Below, one piece after another: positions 18,574 through 27,537 of a stretch of 64,000 nucleotides of DNA. A program made the translations under genes and the position numbers. Within the stretch, counting starts at the first letter, position 1. Every line of letters begins with the position of its first letter. Below the pieces are notes generated by a model, which saw only the letters and a program-made list of their open reading frames with translations, did no database searches and had not been told where the DNA came from. Source of the DNA: Thermoplasmata archaeon. GTDB lineage: Archaea > Thermoplasmatota > Thermoplasmata > Methanomassiliicoccales > Methanomethylophilaceae. The stretch covers positions 18,401 to 82,400 of the forward strand of contig SUSY01000003.1 in assembly GCA_015063185.1 (NCBI GenBank). Reading direction: 5' to 3'.

Positions 18574-20073
18574 TCAGAAACGCACGGAAGGGAACAATGC
18601 GGAATCGGTATGCGGGATGAATTGGGCCGATGTGTACTCGTCATAGAACACGGGGTCCGAACTGAGATCGAGATATGTCATCTTGGCGAACGCATCGTCT
18701 ATACGCTCACGGAAGGATCCGGATACCAGTGCAGCCCTCGCACCGGCCAAGGAGGAATTTCCCAGATACACGAACTTGTCCGCCCCGACATCAGGGAACA
18801 TGCCTATCGTGATGGCCGAATCCATGTTGATGAAATTACCGAAACCTCCTGCGATGTACACCTTCTCCAGATCGGAGAACTCGAGACCCAGATTCCTGAC
18901 CAACGACCTCGTGGCCGAAAATATCGCTGCCTTGGTCATGATGACGTCCTTGATCTCCGGCTCCGAGATACCTATGTCCCCATGGACGATGTACCTTCCA
19001 TCCATCAATCTGGCACTATCTGTGAAGTTACCACGTTTGTCTATGATGTCATTGAGATAGAGCTGTGCGATCAGATCGATTATACCTGATCCGCAGATGC
19101 CTTTCGGCTCCATTCCACCGATCACAGTGAATCTGGCAATGCCATCCTCGATGACAATACTGTCTATGGCACCGGGGCGGGCCATCATCCCAGACCTCAG
19201 ATTGCCTCCTTCGAACGCAGGGCCTGCGGATGATGAACAGACCATCATCATGTCCTTATTGCCTAATGCGACCTCACCGTTGGTCCCTACATCTATCAAA
19301 AGACTTATTCCTTCGGAAATGTCCATCCCGGCATAGACGATATCACTGGTGATGTCCCCACCGACATAGGCTGAGATACAAGGCATCGTCACAACTCTGG
19401 CACTTTTGGAAACATCGAGTCCGCTCTCTTCACCGGTGATGTCGGAGGATGTTATGACTGGAACATATGGTTCTTCTCTGATCGGTGTAGGGTCCACACC
19501 CACGAACAGATGCTCCATCACGGTGTTACCTGCGATGTAGACGGACTCGATGTTGTCCCCACCGCCCGCACGCTCGATGATCCCATTCATAGTCTTCAGG
19601 ATGAGGCCCCTGAGTTCGGATGTGCCACCATCGGCCGCATGCTGTATCCTTGCAAGTACATCGTCCCCAAGGACCTTCTGTCCATTCACATCGGAGAATG
19701 ACGAGATGCATCTACCATCGGACATGTCTATGAGATCGGCAGCGACCGTGGTGGTACCGATGTCCACTGCCAGACCCAGTCCGCTGGATAATGGGTCGAA
19801 GTCCCCGACATCGGACTCCAGGTAGTCCACTGCAGCGATCACCTTGGAACCATCGACCTCCGGAACATTAACGGTCATGTCCCTATCCACGTACGTAACA
19901 CAAGCGAGGAGACGATCGTCACCGATCTGTACGACACAACGGCCGCACCTACCTGTTCCGCCACAGGGTGTGGCGATCTGAACACCTGCAGATTTGGCCG
20001 CATCCGATACCGATGTACCTGCATCCACGACGACCCCCTTTCCGGATGGGAGGAACCTCACTGTGAAACCCAT
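18574..20073 (-). CDS. reductive activator of corrinoid protein (RACo/AcsV-like), 2Fe-2S plus ASKHA domain
   Basis: CGGTGRCGRC...LLACVT 2Fe-2S motif; AVDIGTTTVAADL; DVGTNGEVALGN; GICGSGIIDLIAQL; IAGGFGNFINMDSAI. Confidence 0.92.
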   Translation of the reverse strand: MGFTVRFLPSGKGVVVDAGTSVSDAAKSAGVQIATPCGGTGRCGRCVVQIGDDRLLACVTYVDRDMTVNVPEVDGSKVIAAVDYLESDVGDFDPLSSGLGLAVDIGTTTVAADLIDMSDGRCISSFSDVNGQKVLGDDVLARIQHAADGGTSELRGLILKTMNGIIERAGGGDNIESVYIAGNTVMEHLFVGVDPTPIREEPYVPVITSSDITGEESGLDVSKSARVVTMPCISAYVGGDITSDIVYAGMDISEGISLLIDVGTNGEVALGNKDMMMVCSSSAGPAFEGGNLRSGMMARPGAIDSIVIEDGIARFTVIGGMEPKGICGSGIIDLIAQLYLNDIIDKRGNFTDSARLMDGRYIVHGDIGISEPEIKDVIMTKAAIFSATRSLVRNLGLEFSDLEKVYIAGGFGNFINMDSAITIGMFPDVGADKFVYLGNSSLAGARAALVSGSFRERIDDAFAKMTYLDLSSDPVFYDEYTSAQFIPHTDSALFPSVRF

Positions 20074-20159
20074 GACGGTTAATCGCAGTACAGGATAATA
20101 AGTACAATGTAGTTTTAGGTAAACCTAAATTTTATATACTATCCAATTGATATAGAATT

Positions 20160-20285
20160 ATCGGGTTGAAGGAAACCCGCATTCCCGTCGAAGATCCACC
20201 TAATCTTTGCCATGAGTATGATGGAACTTCTCCCAGTGAACGACGACAGTGACTACCAACTTCGACGGGAAGATTACCACTTCTA
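20160..20285 (+). ncRNA. candidate structured RNA / leader upstream of nrdG-like gene
   Basis: Stem CGGGTT-GAAGGA-AACCCG (20162-20179), then 12-bp perfect stem TTCCCGTCGAAG (20182-20193)/CTTCGACGGGAA (20260-20271); TATA-like TTTATATACT about 25 nt before 20160. Confidence 0.45.
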
Positions 20286-20333
20286 AAAATTCCCCACAAG
20301 AGATTATAATGAAGGAAACAATGGGGGATACAG

Positions 20334-21026
20334 ATGAGGATTGCCGAATACACGGAAATCAACACCACAATCTGGGATAACACGCCCTCATGCATCGTTC
20401 AGATGGCGGGTTGTAACTTCAGATGCTGTTTCTGCAACAACCGCAGGATTGTCGATATCAGGGAAGGTTTCCTTTCTCCGGAAGATGTCATCGAACGTAT
20501 CAGGAACAATACGTATGCAGAAGGGGTCATAATCACCGGTGGAGAGCCCCTCATAAACAAGGATCTTTACAAACTCCTGAAGGAGATTAAAAAGATCGGA
20601 AAGAGGATCAGATTGGAGACCAACGGTTGCGATCCCAATGCATTGGATGACCTTGTGGGAGCGAACCTCGTCGACTTCGTGAGCATGGACATCAAGGCCC
20701 CATTGACTGCTGACGAGTATGCCATGAACACCAATGCCATCTGTAACATCGAGAACATCGAAAGGAGTGTTAAGGTCCTATTGAATTCCGATGTGGATTA
20801 CGAGTTCGTTACGACCATCGTCCCGATCCACATAACCAGTACGGATCTGGAATCCATCTGCACAACCATCAAGGGTGCAAAATGCCTACGTCTCAACCAA
20901 TTCGTTCCCGGCGATTGTTTCGATACAGCACTAAACCACATCGCCCCATACAAAGAGAAGGTCATCAGGGAGATGGAGGAGATCGCGCGCAAATATGTGA
21001 AAAAGGTAAGGGTTTCCGGACTGTGA
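20334..21026 (+). CDS. anaerobic ribonucleoside-triphosphate reductase activating protein (radical SAM, NrdG-like)
   Basis: MAGCNFRCCFCNN CX3CX2C, ITGGEPLINKD, LETNGCDPNAL. Confidence 0.85.
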   Translation: MRIAEYTEINTTIWDNTPSCIVQMAGCNFRCCFCNNRRIVDIREGFLSPEDVIERIRNNTYAEGVIITGGEPLINKDLYKLLKEIKKIGKRIRLETNGCDPNALDDLVGANLVDFVSMDIKAPLTADEYAMNTNAICNIENIERSVKVLLNSDVDYEFVTTIVPIHITSTDLESICTTIKGAKCLRLNQFVPGDCFDTALNHIAPYKEKVIREMEEIARKYVKKVRVSGL

Positions 21027-22436
21027 TCAGTCCAGGAAATTTGCAACCTTTGCCTTGGATGCCGCACCTATTATGATGCTGGGGTCGTTGACGAAGATCT
21101 CGTCCGCATTGACCTCTCTGATGAACTGATCGGCCACCGCATCATCCTTGGTTATGACACCTGCAGAAAGACCATACTCGGAACAGTTGATCACATCGAT
21201 GGCAGCATCCAAATCCTCAACGATCTGAACGGAGAGGATCGGCACGGAATTGTCCATGTTGTTGATGTCCTCATCCTCTGGCGCACCGACGAACACTGCG
21301 GGCGTAGCATAATATCCCGCACCGGTCAGTTCGTTCATGACCCTCTTTCCACCATACACGAGGTAATCGAAGTTGTCATCGATGATTCCATCGAAACGAT
21401 CGTACATCGCCTTCGAGATGATCGGACCCATGTCGGTACCAGGTTCTGCAGGATCGTCGATCTTAAATTCCCTGAGGACGGCGAGGAGCTCGTCCAGGAA
21501 CTGTTTCTGCTCCTTGATGGTCACAACTACCTTAGAGCATGCATCGACACTCTGTCCTGCGAATGAGAATGCGGACGTTGCGACCTTTCTTGCCGCATCC
21601 TTCATGTTTCCGGGCTTGTAGACAAGTATAGGGTTCATTCCCTTGATCTCGTTGATGAAACGAAGATCCTCGTCAGCCTGAAGGAACATGAGATTCTCCA
21701 ACCTGTCACCGGATCCGATGGCGACGATACCAGAGACGTCCATGTTGTTGGCCAAGGAATTGGTGGTGCTGTCGAACCTATCGGTGATGATGTTGAGCAC
21801 ACCGTCGGGAAGACCTGCCTTCACGAACATCTCGTATACGAAGAAGATCGGGGCAGGAGTGTATTTGGAAGGGATGATGACGACCGTGTTTCCTGCCATC
21901 ATGGCCGCGGCAGCATATCCCATAGGTGCAGCGAGAGGAGAATTGTACTCGGAAAGGATCGCCCAAACACCTGCAGGGCTTCCATTGATACCTTCATCCA
22001 GATCCTGGCACCCATCATCGATGACCTCGATAAGTCTCTCGACCTCATCCAAGGCCTCATCACGGGTCATTCCGGAGGACAGGGTAACAAGTGCCGCGAT
22101 CCTGTACTTCTGACGGATGATGTTGTCCAACGCCTTATCGAAGATCCCCATCCTATCGGCGGGATCCACTGCGGACCACTTGGAGAACGCTTCCTTGGCA
22201 ACGATCACTGCCCTATCGGTGAGCCCTTCCTCGGGCTCCTGGAACGTTCCGAATATTATGCTGTTGTCGACCGGGCTTGCCACGGGGAATTCGTGACCGG
22301 ATGCGATCTTGAGACCGCCCACATATGCAGGATAATCCTTCTTGTCCATGTGGAGGATGGAGTTGAGAGCACCCTCGAACTTGCGATCCTCTTCTGTACC
22401 TTCGGTGACTTCCATGATGGCACGGGTGTCAGACAT
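21027..22436 (-). CDS. aldehyde dehydrogenase superfamily protein lacking the canonical catalytic Cys
   Basis: ALDH fold (AAAMMAGNTVVIIPSKYTPAP, IGSGDRLENL, NEIKGMNPILVYK); active-site segment AFSFAGQSVDACSK. Confidence 0.85.
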   Translation of the reverse strand: MSDTRAIMEVTEGTEEDRKFEGALNSILHMDKKDYPAYVGGLKIASGHEFPVASPVDNSIIFGTFQEPEEGLTDRAVIVAKEAFSKWSAVDPADRMGIFDKALDNIIRQKYRIAALVTLSSGMTRDEALDEVERLIEVIDDGCQDLDEGINGSPAGVWAILSEYNSPLAAPMGYAAAAMMAGNTVVIIPSKYTPAPIFFVYEMFVKAGLPDGVLNIITDRFDSTTNSLANNMDVSGIVAIGSGDRLENLMFLQADEDLRFINEIKGMNPILVYKPGNMKDAARKVATSAFSFAGQSVDACSKVVVTIKEQKQFLDELLAVLREFKIDDPAEPGTDMGPIISKAMYDRFDGIIDDNFDYLVYGGKRVMNELTGAGYYATPAVFVGAPEDEDINNMDNSVPILSVQIVEDLDAAIDVINCSEYGLSAGVITKDDAVADQFIREVNADEIFVNDPSIIIGAASKAKVANFLD

Positions 22437-22533
22437 GTACAGGGGATTGGTGATTGTCGGTTTAAAGTCTCGTATATAGGAAAGGTATGTGTCCCCGATG
22501 CCTTAAATAGGAATTGCGCGTAATCCCCATTAC

Positions 22534-22609
22534 GGACTCGTGGTCTAGGGGTTATGACGTCGCCTTCACACGGCGGAGGTCGCCGGTTCAAATCCGGCCG
22601 GGTCCACCA
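22534..22609 (+). tRNA. tRNA-Val (anticodon CAC), CCA encoded
   Basis: Acceptor GGACTCG/CGGGTCC, anticodon loop TTCACAC, T-arm GCCGGTTCAAATCCGGC, encoded CCA. Confidence 0.95.
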
Positions 22610-22615
22610 TAGTTC

Positions 22616-23737
22616 TTACATCAATACCAGATTCTCGCTACGGATGACATCGTCATAGCTCTTATGACCCAGTACCGCTTCGATCCTATCGCTGCGGATA
22701 CCACGGATCCTGAAGATGTCCTCCGAGTCGTAATCGGGGATCCCTTTGGCGATGACCTTCCCTGCGGATTCGATATTGACCACGTCGCCTCTCTCGAACC
22801 TCCCTATGACATCCCTGATACCGACGGCAAGAAGGCTGACATCACCTCTGGACAACTTCTCGGCCGCACCAGCATCGACTATGAGAGTGCCTTTGGCGTG
22901 TGCAGCCTTGATCCAACGACTCTTCTTCCTCTCCTTCTCGCCCGCCAGGAATATTGTCCCCACATCCTCACCGTTCACGGCTCTGACGATACCGTTGGGA
23001 ACTGAACAACTGGCTATGATCATGTTACATCCGGCCTCGTGACAGATCTCCGCAGCCTTCAGCTTCGTCTTCATACCACCGGTACCGACTCTGGTTGTCG
23101 GATCCCCGGCCATATCGAGAACCTTAGAAACATCCGTGACGACCGGCACGATCTCTGCATCTGGGTATATCTTGGGATTCCTGTTGTACAGCCCCTCCAC
23201 ATCGGAGAGTATGATCAGAAGGTCCGCATCCATCTTACTGCACACATACGCGGACAACGTGTCGTTGTCTCCGAACATAGCGTCGATTTCCTTGACACAT
23301 ATGACATCGTTCTCGTTTATGATCGGTACGACACCATATGCCAGTAGAGTCTGGATCGCATTCCTGAGGTTGAGATACTTCTCACGATCGGAATAGAAAT
23401 CGTATGTCAACAGGATCTGTGAAACGATGAGACCCTGTTTCTCGAAACTCTCGTTCCACTTCTGCATCAGAATTCCCTGACCGACGGATGCCGCCGCCTG
23501 TCTGATAGGGATCTCCTTCGGCTTTGGTTTGGCATTCATGGCCGCGAGACCCACCCCTATGGCTCCGGAAGATACGATCAACACCTTCTTACCCTGGTCA
23601 CGGAGTTGCCTGACCTGTTCCGCAACGGAATCCATGAATTCGACGGACACGGAGTTCCCGCCACCGGTGATGGATGATGTACCTACCTTCACCACGACGG
23701 TATCGATGTGTGCGAGCAGTTCCTTCCTGTCCGTCAC
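22616..23737 (-). CDS. proB: glutamate 5-kinase with C-terminal PUA domain
   Basis: VVKVGTSSITGG, VSSGAIGVGLAAM, FGDNDTLSA, VGTGGMKTKLKAAE, PUA-like tail. Confidence 0.95.
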   Translation of the reverse strand: MTDRKELLAHIDTVVVKVGTSSITGGGNSVSVEFMDSVAEQVRQLRDQGKKVLIVSSGAIGVGLAAMNAKPKPKEIPIRQAAASVGQGILMQKWNESFEKQGLIVSQILLTYDFYSDREKYLNLRNAIQTLLAYGVVPIINENDVICVKEIDAMFGDNDTLSAYVCSKMDADLLIILSDVEGLYNRNPKIYPDAEIVPVVTDVSKVLDMAGDPTTRVGTGGMKTKLKAAEICHEAGCNMIIASCSVPNGIVRAVNGEDVGTIFLAGEKERKKSRWIKAAHAKGTLIVDAGAAEKLSRGDVSLLAVGIRDVIGRFERGDVVNIESAGKVIAKGIPDYDSEDIFRIRGIRSDRIEAVLGHKSYDDVIRSENLVLM

Positions 23738-25038
23738 CTCACCTCCAACCTCTTGTCATTGGATATGTGTTTGAATGGTCTGGCACCATCTCCCACATAA
23801 TCCTTCACGACCTGACCGCCACCCATTAGGACGTACTTGTAGATCATGAGGCCTTCCATGCCGACAGGGCCTCTGGAATGGATCTTATTGGTGGAGATAC
23901 CGACCTCCGCACCCTTTCCAAACCTGAATCCGTCCGCGAACCTTGTGGATGCGTTCACGAATACGTCCGCAGAATCCACATTGTTGATGAAATACGACAT
24001 GTTCTGAGGATTTTCGGTGATGATGGCATCGGTGTGGTGGGAACCATGGGTGTTTATGAACCCCACAGCCTCCTCCACCGTACTGACCACCTTGACGGAC
24101 AGGATATAATCATTGTATTCCGTGTCCCAGTCATCCTCTGATGCTTCGACCGCACCCTCCATGAATGGTAAGGACATCGGGTCGCATCTAACTTCCACAT
24201 TGTGTTCCCTCAGCATCTGGTTCATCTTGGGAAGGAATCTGTCCGCTACACGTCTGTTGACCAGGAGCGTCTCCATCGCGTTACAGACTGCTGGGTATTG
24301 AATCTTGGAATCCAACGTGACCTCCCATGCCTTTCCAAGGTCCGCATCGGAATCCACATACACATGGCATATACCAGCGGCATGACCCAGCACTGGAATC
24401 GAAGTGTTCTGTTGAATGAATCTCACGAATTCGTTGGATCCGCGCGGGATCAAGAGGTCGATACAATCGTTGAGGGAGAGGATGGTATTGACATCCTCAC
24501 GTGTCTCGATCATGACGAATGATGATGCTGGCACAATATTGGAAACGGCATCCCTCAGGACAGTGAACAGACACCTGTTTGTCTCCGTGGCCTCCCTTCC
24601 TCCCTTGAAGACCACACCGTTACCCGACTTGAGACACAGGGACATGATCTGTGGCACCACATCCGGACGCGATTCGAATATGACGCCGATGAGTCCGATA
24701 GGACAACTGATCTGGTACAGAGTCAACCCATCATCCAAATCCATGGCTGACATCGTGTCGCCAACCGGGTCCTTCAGTGCGACCACACTGCGGATACCTG
24801 CGATCATGCCATCGATCTTCGCATCGTCGACGGCCAACCTCTTCAACATGACCTTTCCCAAACCCTCGGAACGGGCATTCTCCAGATCCTTGGCATTGGC
24901 CTCGATTATCAATGATCTGGAGACATCCAATGCTTCCGCCATGGCCATGAGGGCAGCATCCTTGATGTCCGTAGGTAGGGCTGCGAGCTTCCTCGATTCG
25001 GCCTTCGCATTCCTGATGTCCGAGACCACGTCTGTCAT
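23734..25038 (-). CDS. proA: gamma-glutamyl phosphate reductase
   Basis: IGVIFESRPDVVPQI, LCLKSGNGVVFKGG, DLLIPRGSNEFVRFIQ, catalytic YPAVCNAMETLLV, RGPVGMEGL. Confidence 0.96.
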   Translation of the reverse strand: MTDVVSDIRNAKAESRKLAALPTDIKDAALMAMAEALDVSRSLIIEANAKDLENARSEGLGKVMLKRLAVDDAKIDGMIAGIRSVVALKDPVGDTMSAMDLDDGLTLYQISCPIGLIGVIFESRPDVVPQIMSLCLKSGNGVVFKGGREATETNRCLFTVLRDAVSNIVPASSFVMIETREDVNTILSLNDCIDLLIPRGSNEFVRFIQQNTSIPVLGHAAGICHVYVDSDADLGKAWEVTLDSKIQYPAVCNAMETLLVNRRVADRFLPKMNQMLREHNVEVRCDPMSLPFMEGAVEASEDDWDTEYNDYILSVKVVSTVEEAVGFINTHGSHHTDAIITENPQNMSYFINNVDSADVFVNASTRFADGFRFGKGAEVGISTNKIHSRGPVGMEGLMIYKYVLMGGGQVVKDYVGDGARPFKHISNDKRLEVR

Positions 25039-25093
25039 GGATGCTGCAAATTAATACGATAGGATAAATGCATCGATAGATGTCCAAAGACCG

Positions 25094-25109
25094 ACTCAAA
25101 TAATTGAGT
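25094..25109. promoter_or_regulatory. Palindrome ACTCAA-ATAA-TTGAGT upstream of the HTH gene, candidate (auto)regulatory operator
   Basis: Read directly in the 25039-25141 intergenic. Confidence 0.35.
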
Positions 25110-25141
25110 GAAATTAAATACCGATAACACGATTCATAATC

Positions 25142-25762
25142 ATGGGCAGTTGTAAGATGGAATTGGTTTACATGGACCCCGTGACGTACACGGCGATCTA
25201 CACACACGAGTTAAGACAATCCATCCTCACAAGACTTTACAAGGAGGCTTACAACGGCAACCCTATCACGAAACAGGAGCTGGCTGATGCTCTTGGCATC
25301 AAATACCAACAACTGGTCTATCAGCTCATGAACCATGTGAGGGACTTCTGGACCGTCGTCAGGGAAGAGAAGGTCCGCGGAACCAGAATGGAGTACATCG
25401 CACCGGCAAATCCCAATGCCATCCACATCTGCATCGGAAAGGACAGGAGGATATTCATCGTCGATCCCATAGCGGAACTGTACGGACCATTGGACGAAGT
25501 AGGTGCAAGATGTGACATGTGTTCCGTCGACGAGGCCGAACATTGTGTGAAATCACTCATCGAGAAGAACATCATCCCCAAGGACCTCACCCTCTCCGAA
25601 AGGGAGACACTCAGCATAAACAAGAGGAGCGGACTCAGACCCCTCGACAGGGGATTCATAGAGGCTCTCAAAGGCATCGCCGTAGGGAACAACTGCGTCC
25701 TTACGATCCCATGTGAAAGATGCACCTTCATGCAAAGAAGAAATCTGATCACCATCGAGTGA
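25142..25762 (+). CDS. HTH transcriptional regulator with Cys-containing C-terminal domain
   Basis: TKQELADALGIKYQQLVYQLMNHV HTH; CDMCSVDEAEHC and CERC motifs. Confidence 0.65.
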   Translation: MGSCKMELVYMDPVTYTAIYTHELRQSILTRLYKEAYNGNPITKQELADALGIKYQQLVYQLMNHVRDFWTVVREEKVRGTRMEYIAPANPNAIHICIGKDRRIFIVDPIAELYGPLDEVGARCDMCSVDEAEHCVKSLIEKNIIPKDLTLSERETLSINKRSGLRPLDRGFIEALKGIAVGNNCVLTIPCERCTFMQRRNLITIE

Positions 25763-25801
25763 TCATTCATCATCCAATTCGAAACATCGGAGATATCGAT
25801 T

Positions 25802-26893
25802 ATGTCATCAACCAGACTGTTGGTTCTTGGGGGATACCTCGGAGCCGGAAAGACCACGCTCGCAGTTAATCTTGCTAAGACCTTAAAATCCGAACATGAC
25901 AGGTCAGTGGCCATCATCACCAACGATCAGGGTGACGTATTGGTCGATACGGAATACTCCAAGGATGCCGGTATCGACACCAGGGAGATCATGGGAGGAT
26001 GCTTCTGCAAGAACTTCGACGAGTTCGTATCCAGTGCCAGGACCTTAGTCACCACAGGTAAACCTGACATCATCATCGCGGAACCGATCGGTTCCTCCAC
26101 GAACCTCATGAGCAGTGTCGTATCCCCGATGAGGACCATGTACCCCGACGAGTTCAGTGTGGCACCGTTCTGTGTGGTGGTGGATTGTGTCAGAGCACTC
26201 GACATCCTCGCGAAAGACAAGGAACGCACCGTCGATACTGTCGACCTCATCCCCGCACACCAGATACGCGATGCGGAGATCATCATCCTCACCAAGACGG
26301 ATCTCGTCGATAGGGCCACCATAGACCTCATCAGGATGGAGATAGACGGAATCCTCCCCGGATGCAGGATGGTCGAGACATCCTCCAGGGACCTCAGGAA
26401 CATCGAGGAGATCATCGATATAATACTGTCAGAGGAGATGAGTGTCAAGGCACCCATCGCAGAGGACAACAGAGGCTTCGCGATGGAGAAGGCAAAGCTC
26501 GGTTGGTATTCCGGTACGTACAACCTCACGCCCACCGACGATATCGACATGTACTCTCTGTCCACGGACATGATGAGGATGGTCGCGAACGAATACGGTG
26601 CGGACTCCATCGTGCATGTCAAGGTCATGCTGGAATCCGAGGAGGCGGCCTGTAAGATGTCGCTCGTTCAGAAGGAGATGCAGGTGGATGGCATCGAAGG
26701 ATCCAGGTTCATGAAGACTCCCGGAAGGTTGGTCCTCAATGCGAGGGTCATCTCCCCACCCAAGAGGCTGGAGGAGGCCATGAGAGGTATCATAGACAAG
26801 ATTTCCGAGAAATATCCGCTCACACTCGAGAAGACGGGCGAGAAATGTTTCATGCCGAAACCGGAATCCCCATCCCACTTCTTCTTCGAGTGA
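25802..26893 (+). CDS. CobW/G3E-family GTPase (COG0523-like)
   Basis: LGGYLGAGKTTL P-loop, GGCFCKNFDE, EPIGSS, LTKTDLVD, C-terminal domain. Confidence 0.88.
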   Translation: MSSTRLLVLGGYLGAGKTTLAVNLAKTLKSEHDRSVAIITNDQGDVLVDTEYSKDAGIDTREIMGGCFCKNFDEFVSSARTLVTTGKPDIIIAEPIGSSTNLMSSVVSPMRTMYPDEFSVAPFCVVVDCVRALDILAKDKERTVDTVDLIPAHQIRDAEIIILTKTDLVDRATIDLIRMEIDGILPGCRMVETSSRDLRNIEEIIDIILSEEMSVKAPIAEDNRGFAMEKAKLGWYSGTYNLTPTDDIDMYSLSTDMMRMVANEYGADSIVHVKVMLESEEAACKMSLVQKEMQVDGIEGSRFMKTPGRLVLNARVISPPKRLEEAMRGIIDKISEKYPLTLEKTGEKCFMPKPESPSHFFFE

Positions 26894-26936
26894 AAGACCC
26901 AGATACCATATATAGTGGGAAACTCTAGTCTCTATC

Positions 26937-27530
26937 GTGAAGAAGAGAGACCTGGAGATAAGACTCCAGAACCTTGCCCCGTTCAAAGAGCCGAAGGTGG
27001 AGTTGGAACAATATCCGACCCACTCGTCCATAGCCACGGACATACTCTTCGAGGCCTACGCCAACGGTGACATCGCAGGAAAAGATGTGGTGGACCTCGG
27101 ATGCGGGACAGGGATCTTCGCGATAGGTGCCAGCCTGTTGGGTGCATCATCCGTCAAGGCATATGATCTGGATGATGGCGCACTGGCAATCGCCAAGGAC
27201 AACGCTGATGCACTGGGATGCGACATAGACTTCATACAGGCGGACATCTCCGAAGTGGAGGGCAAGTTCGACACAGCCCTGATGAACCCACCATTCGGCT
27301 CACAGAGGAAACACGCGGACCAGCCGTTCCTCAGGACCGCGATGAGGGTCGCAGACGTCGTGTACTCCATACACATGGCATGTACATTGGAATATCTGAA
27401 CAAGGAGACCCAGATGTTCTCAAAGGAGATCGTCGGACATAGAATCTATAAGTACGATATCCCGCATACATTCACATTCCATACGAAAACGAAGAAATCC
27501 GTTGATATTGTGGCAATCAACATCAGGTGA
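26937..27530 (+). CDS. METTL5-like RNA adenine methyltransferase (GTG start)
   Basis: DLGCGTGIFAIGA and NPPFGSQRKHADQPFL. Confidence 0.85.
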   Translation: MKKRDLEIRLQNLAPFKEPKVELEQYPTHSSIATDILFEAYANGDIAGKDVVDLGCGTGIFAIGASLLGASSVKAYDLDDGALAIAKDNADALGCDIDFIQADISEVEGKFDTALMNPPFGSQRKHADQPFLRTAMRVADVVYSIHMACTLEYLNKETQMFSKEIVGHRIYKYDIPHTFTFHTKTKKSVDIVAINIR

Positions 27531-27537
27531 ATACATC

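Noticed and set aside
20212-20286. 24-aa ORF as a RiPP precursor for the neighbouring radical SAM protein
   Set aside because: No Shine-Dalgarno, no leader/core pattern, lies inside a strong RNA stem, and the neighbour looks like an NrdG-type activase; kept only as an alternative in the ncRNA finding.
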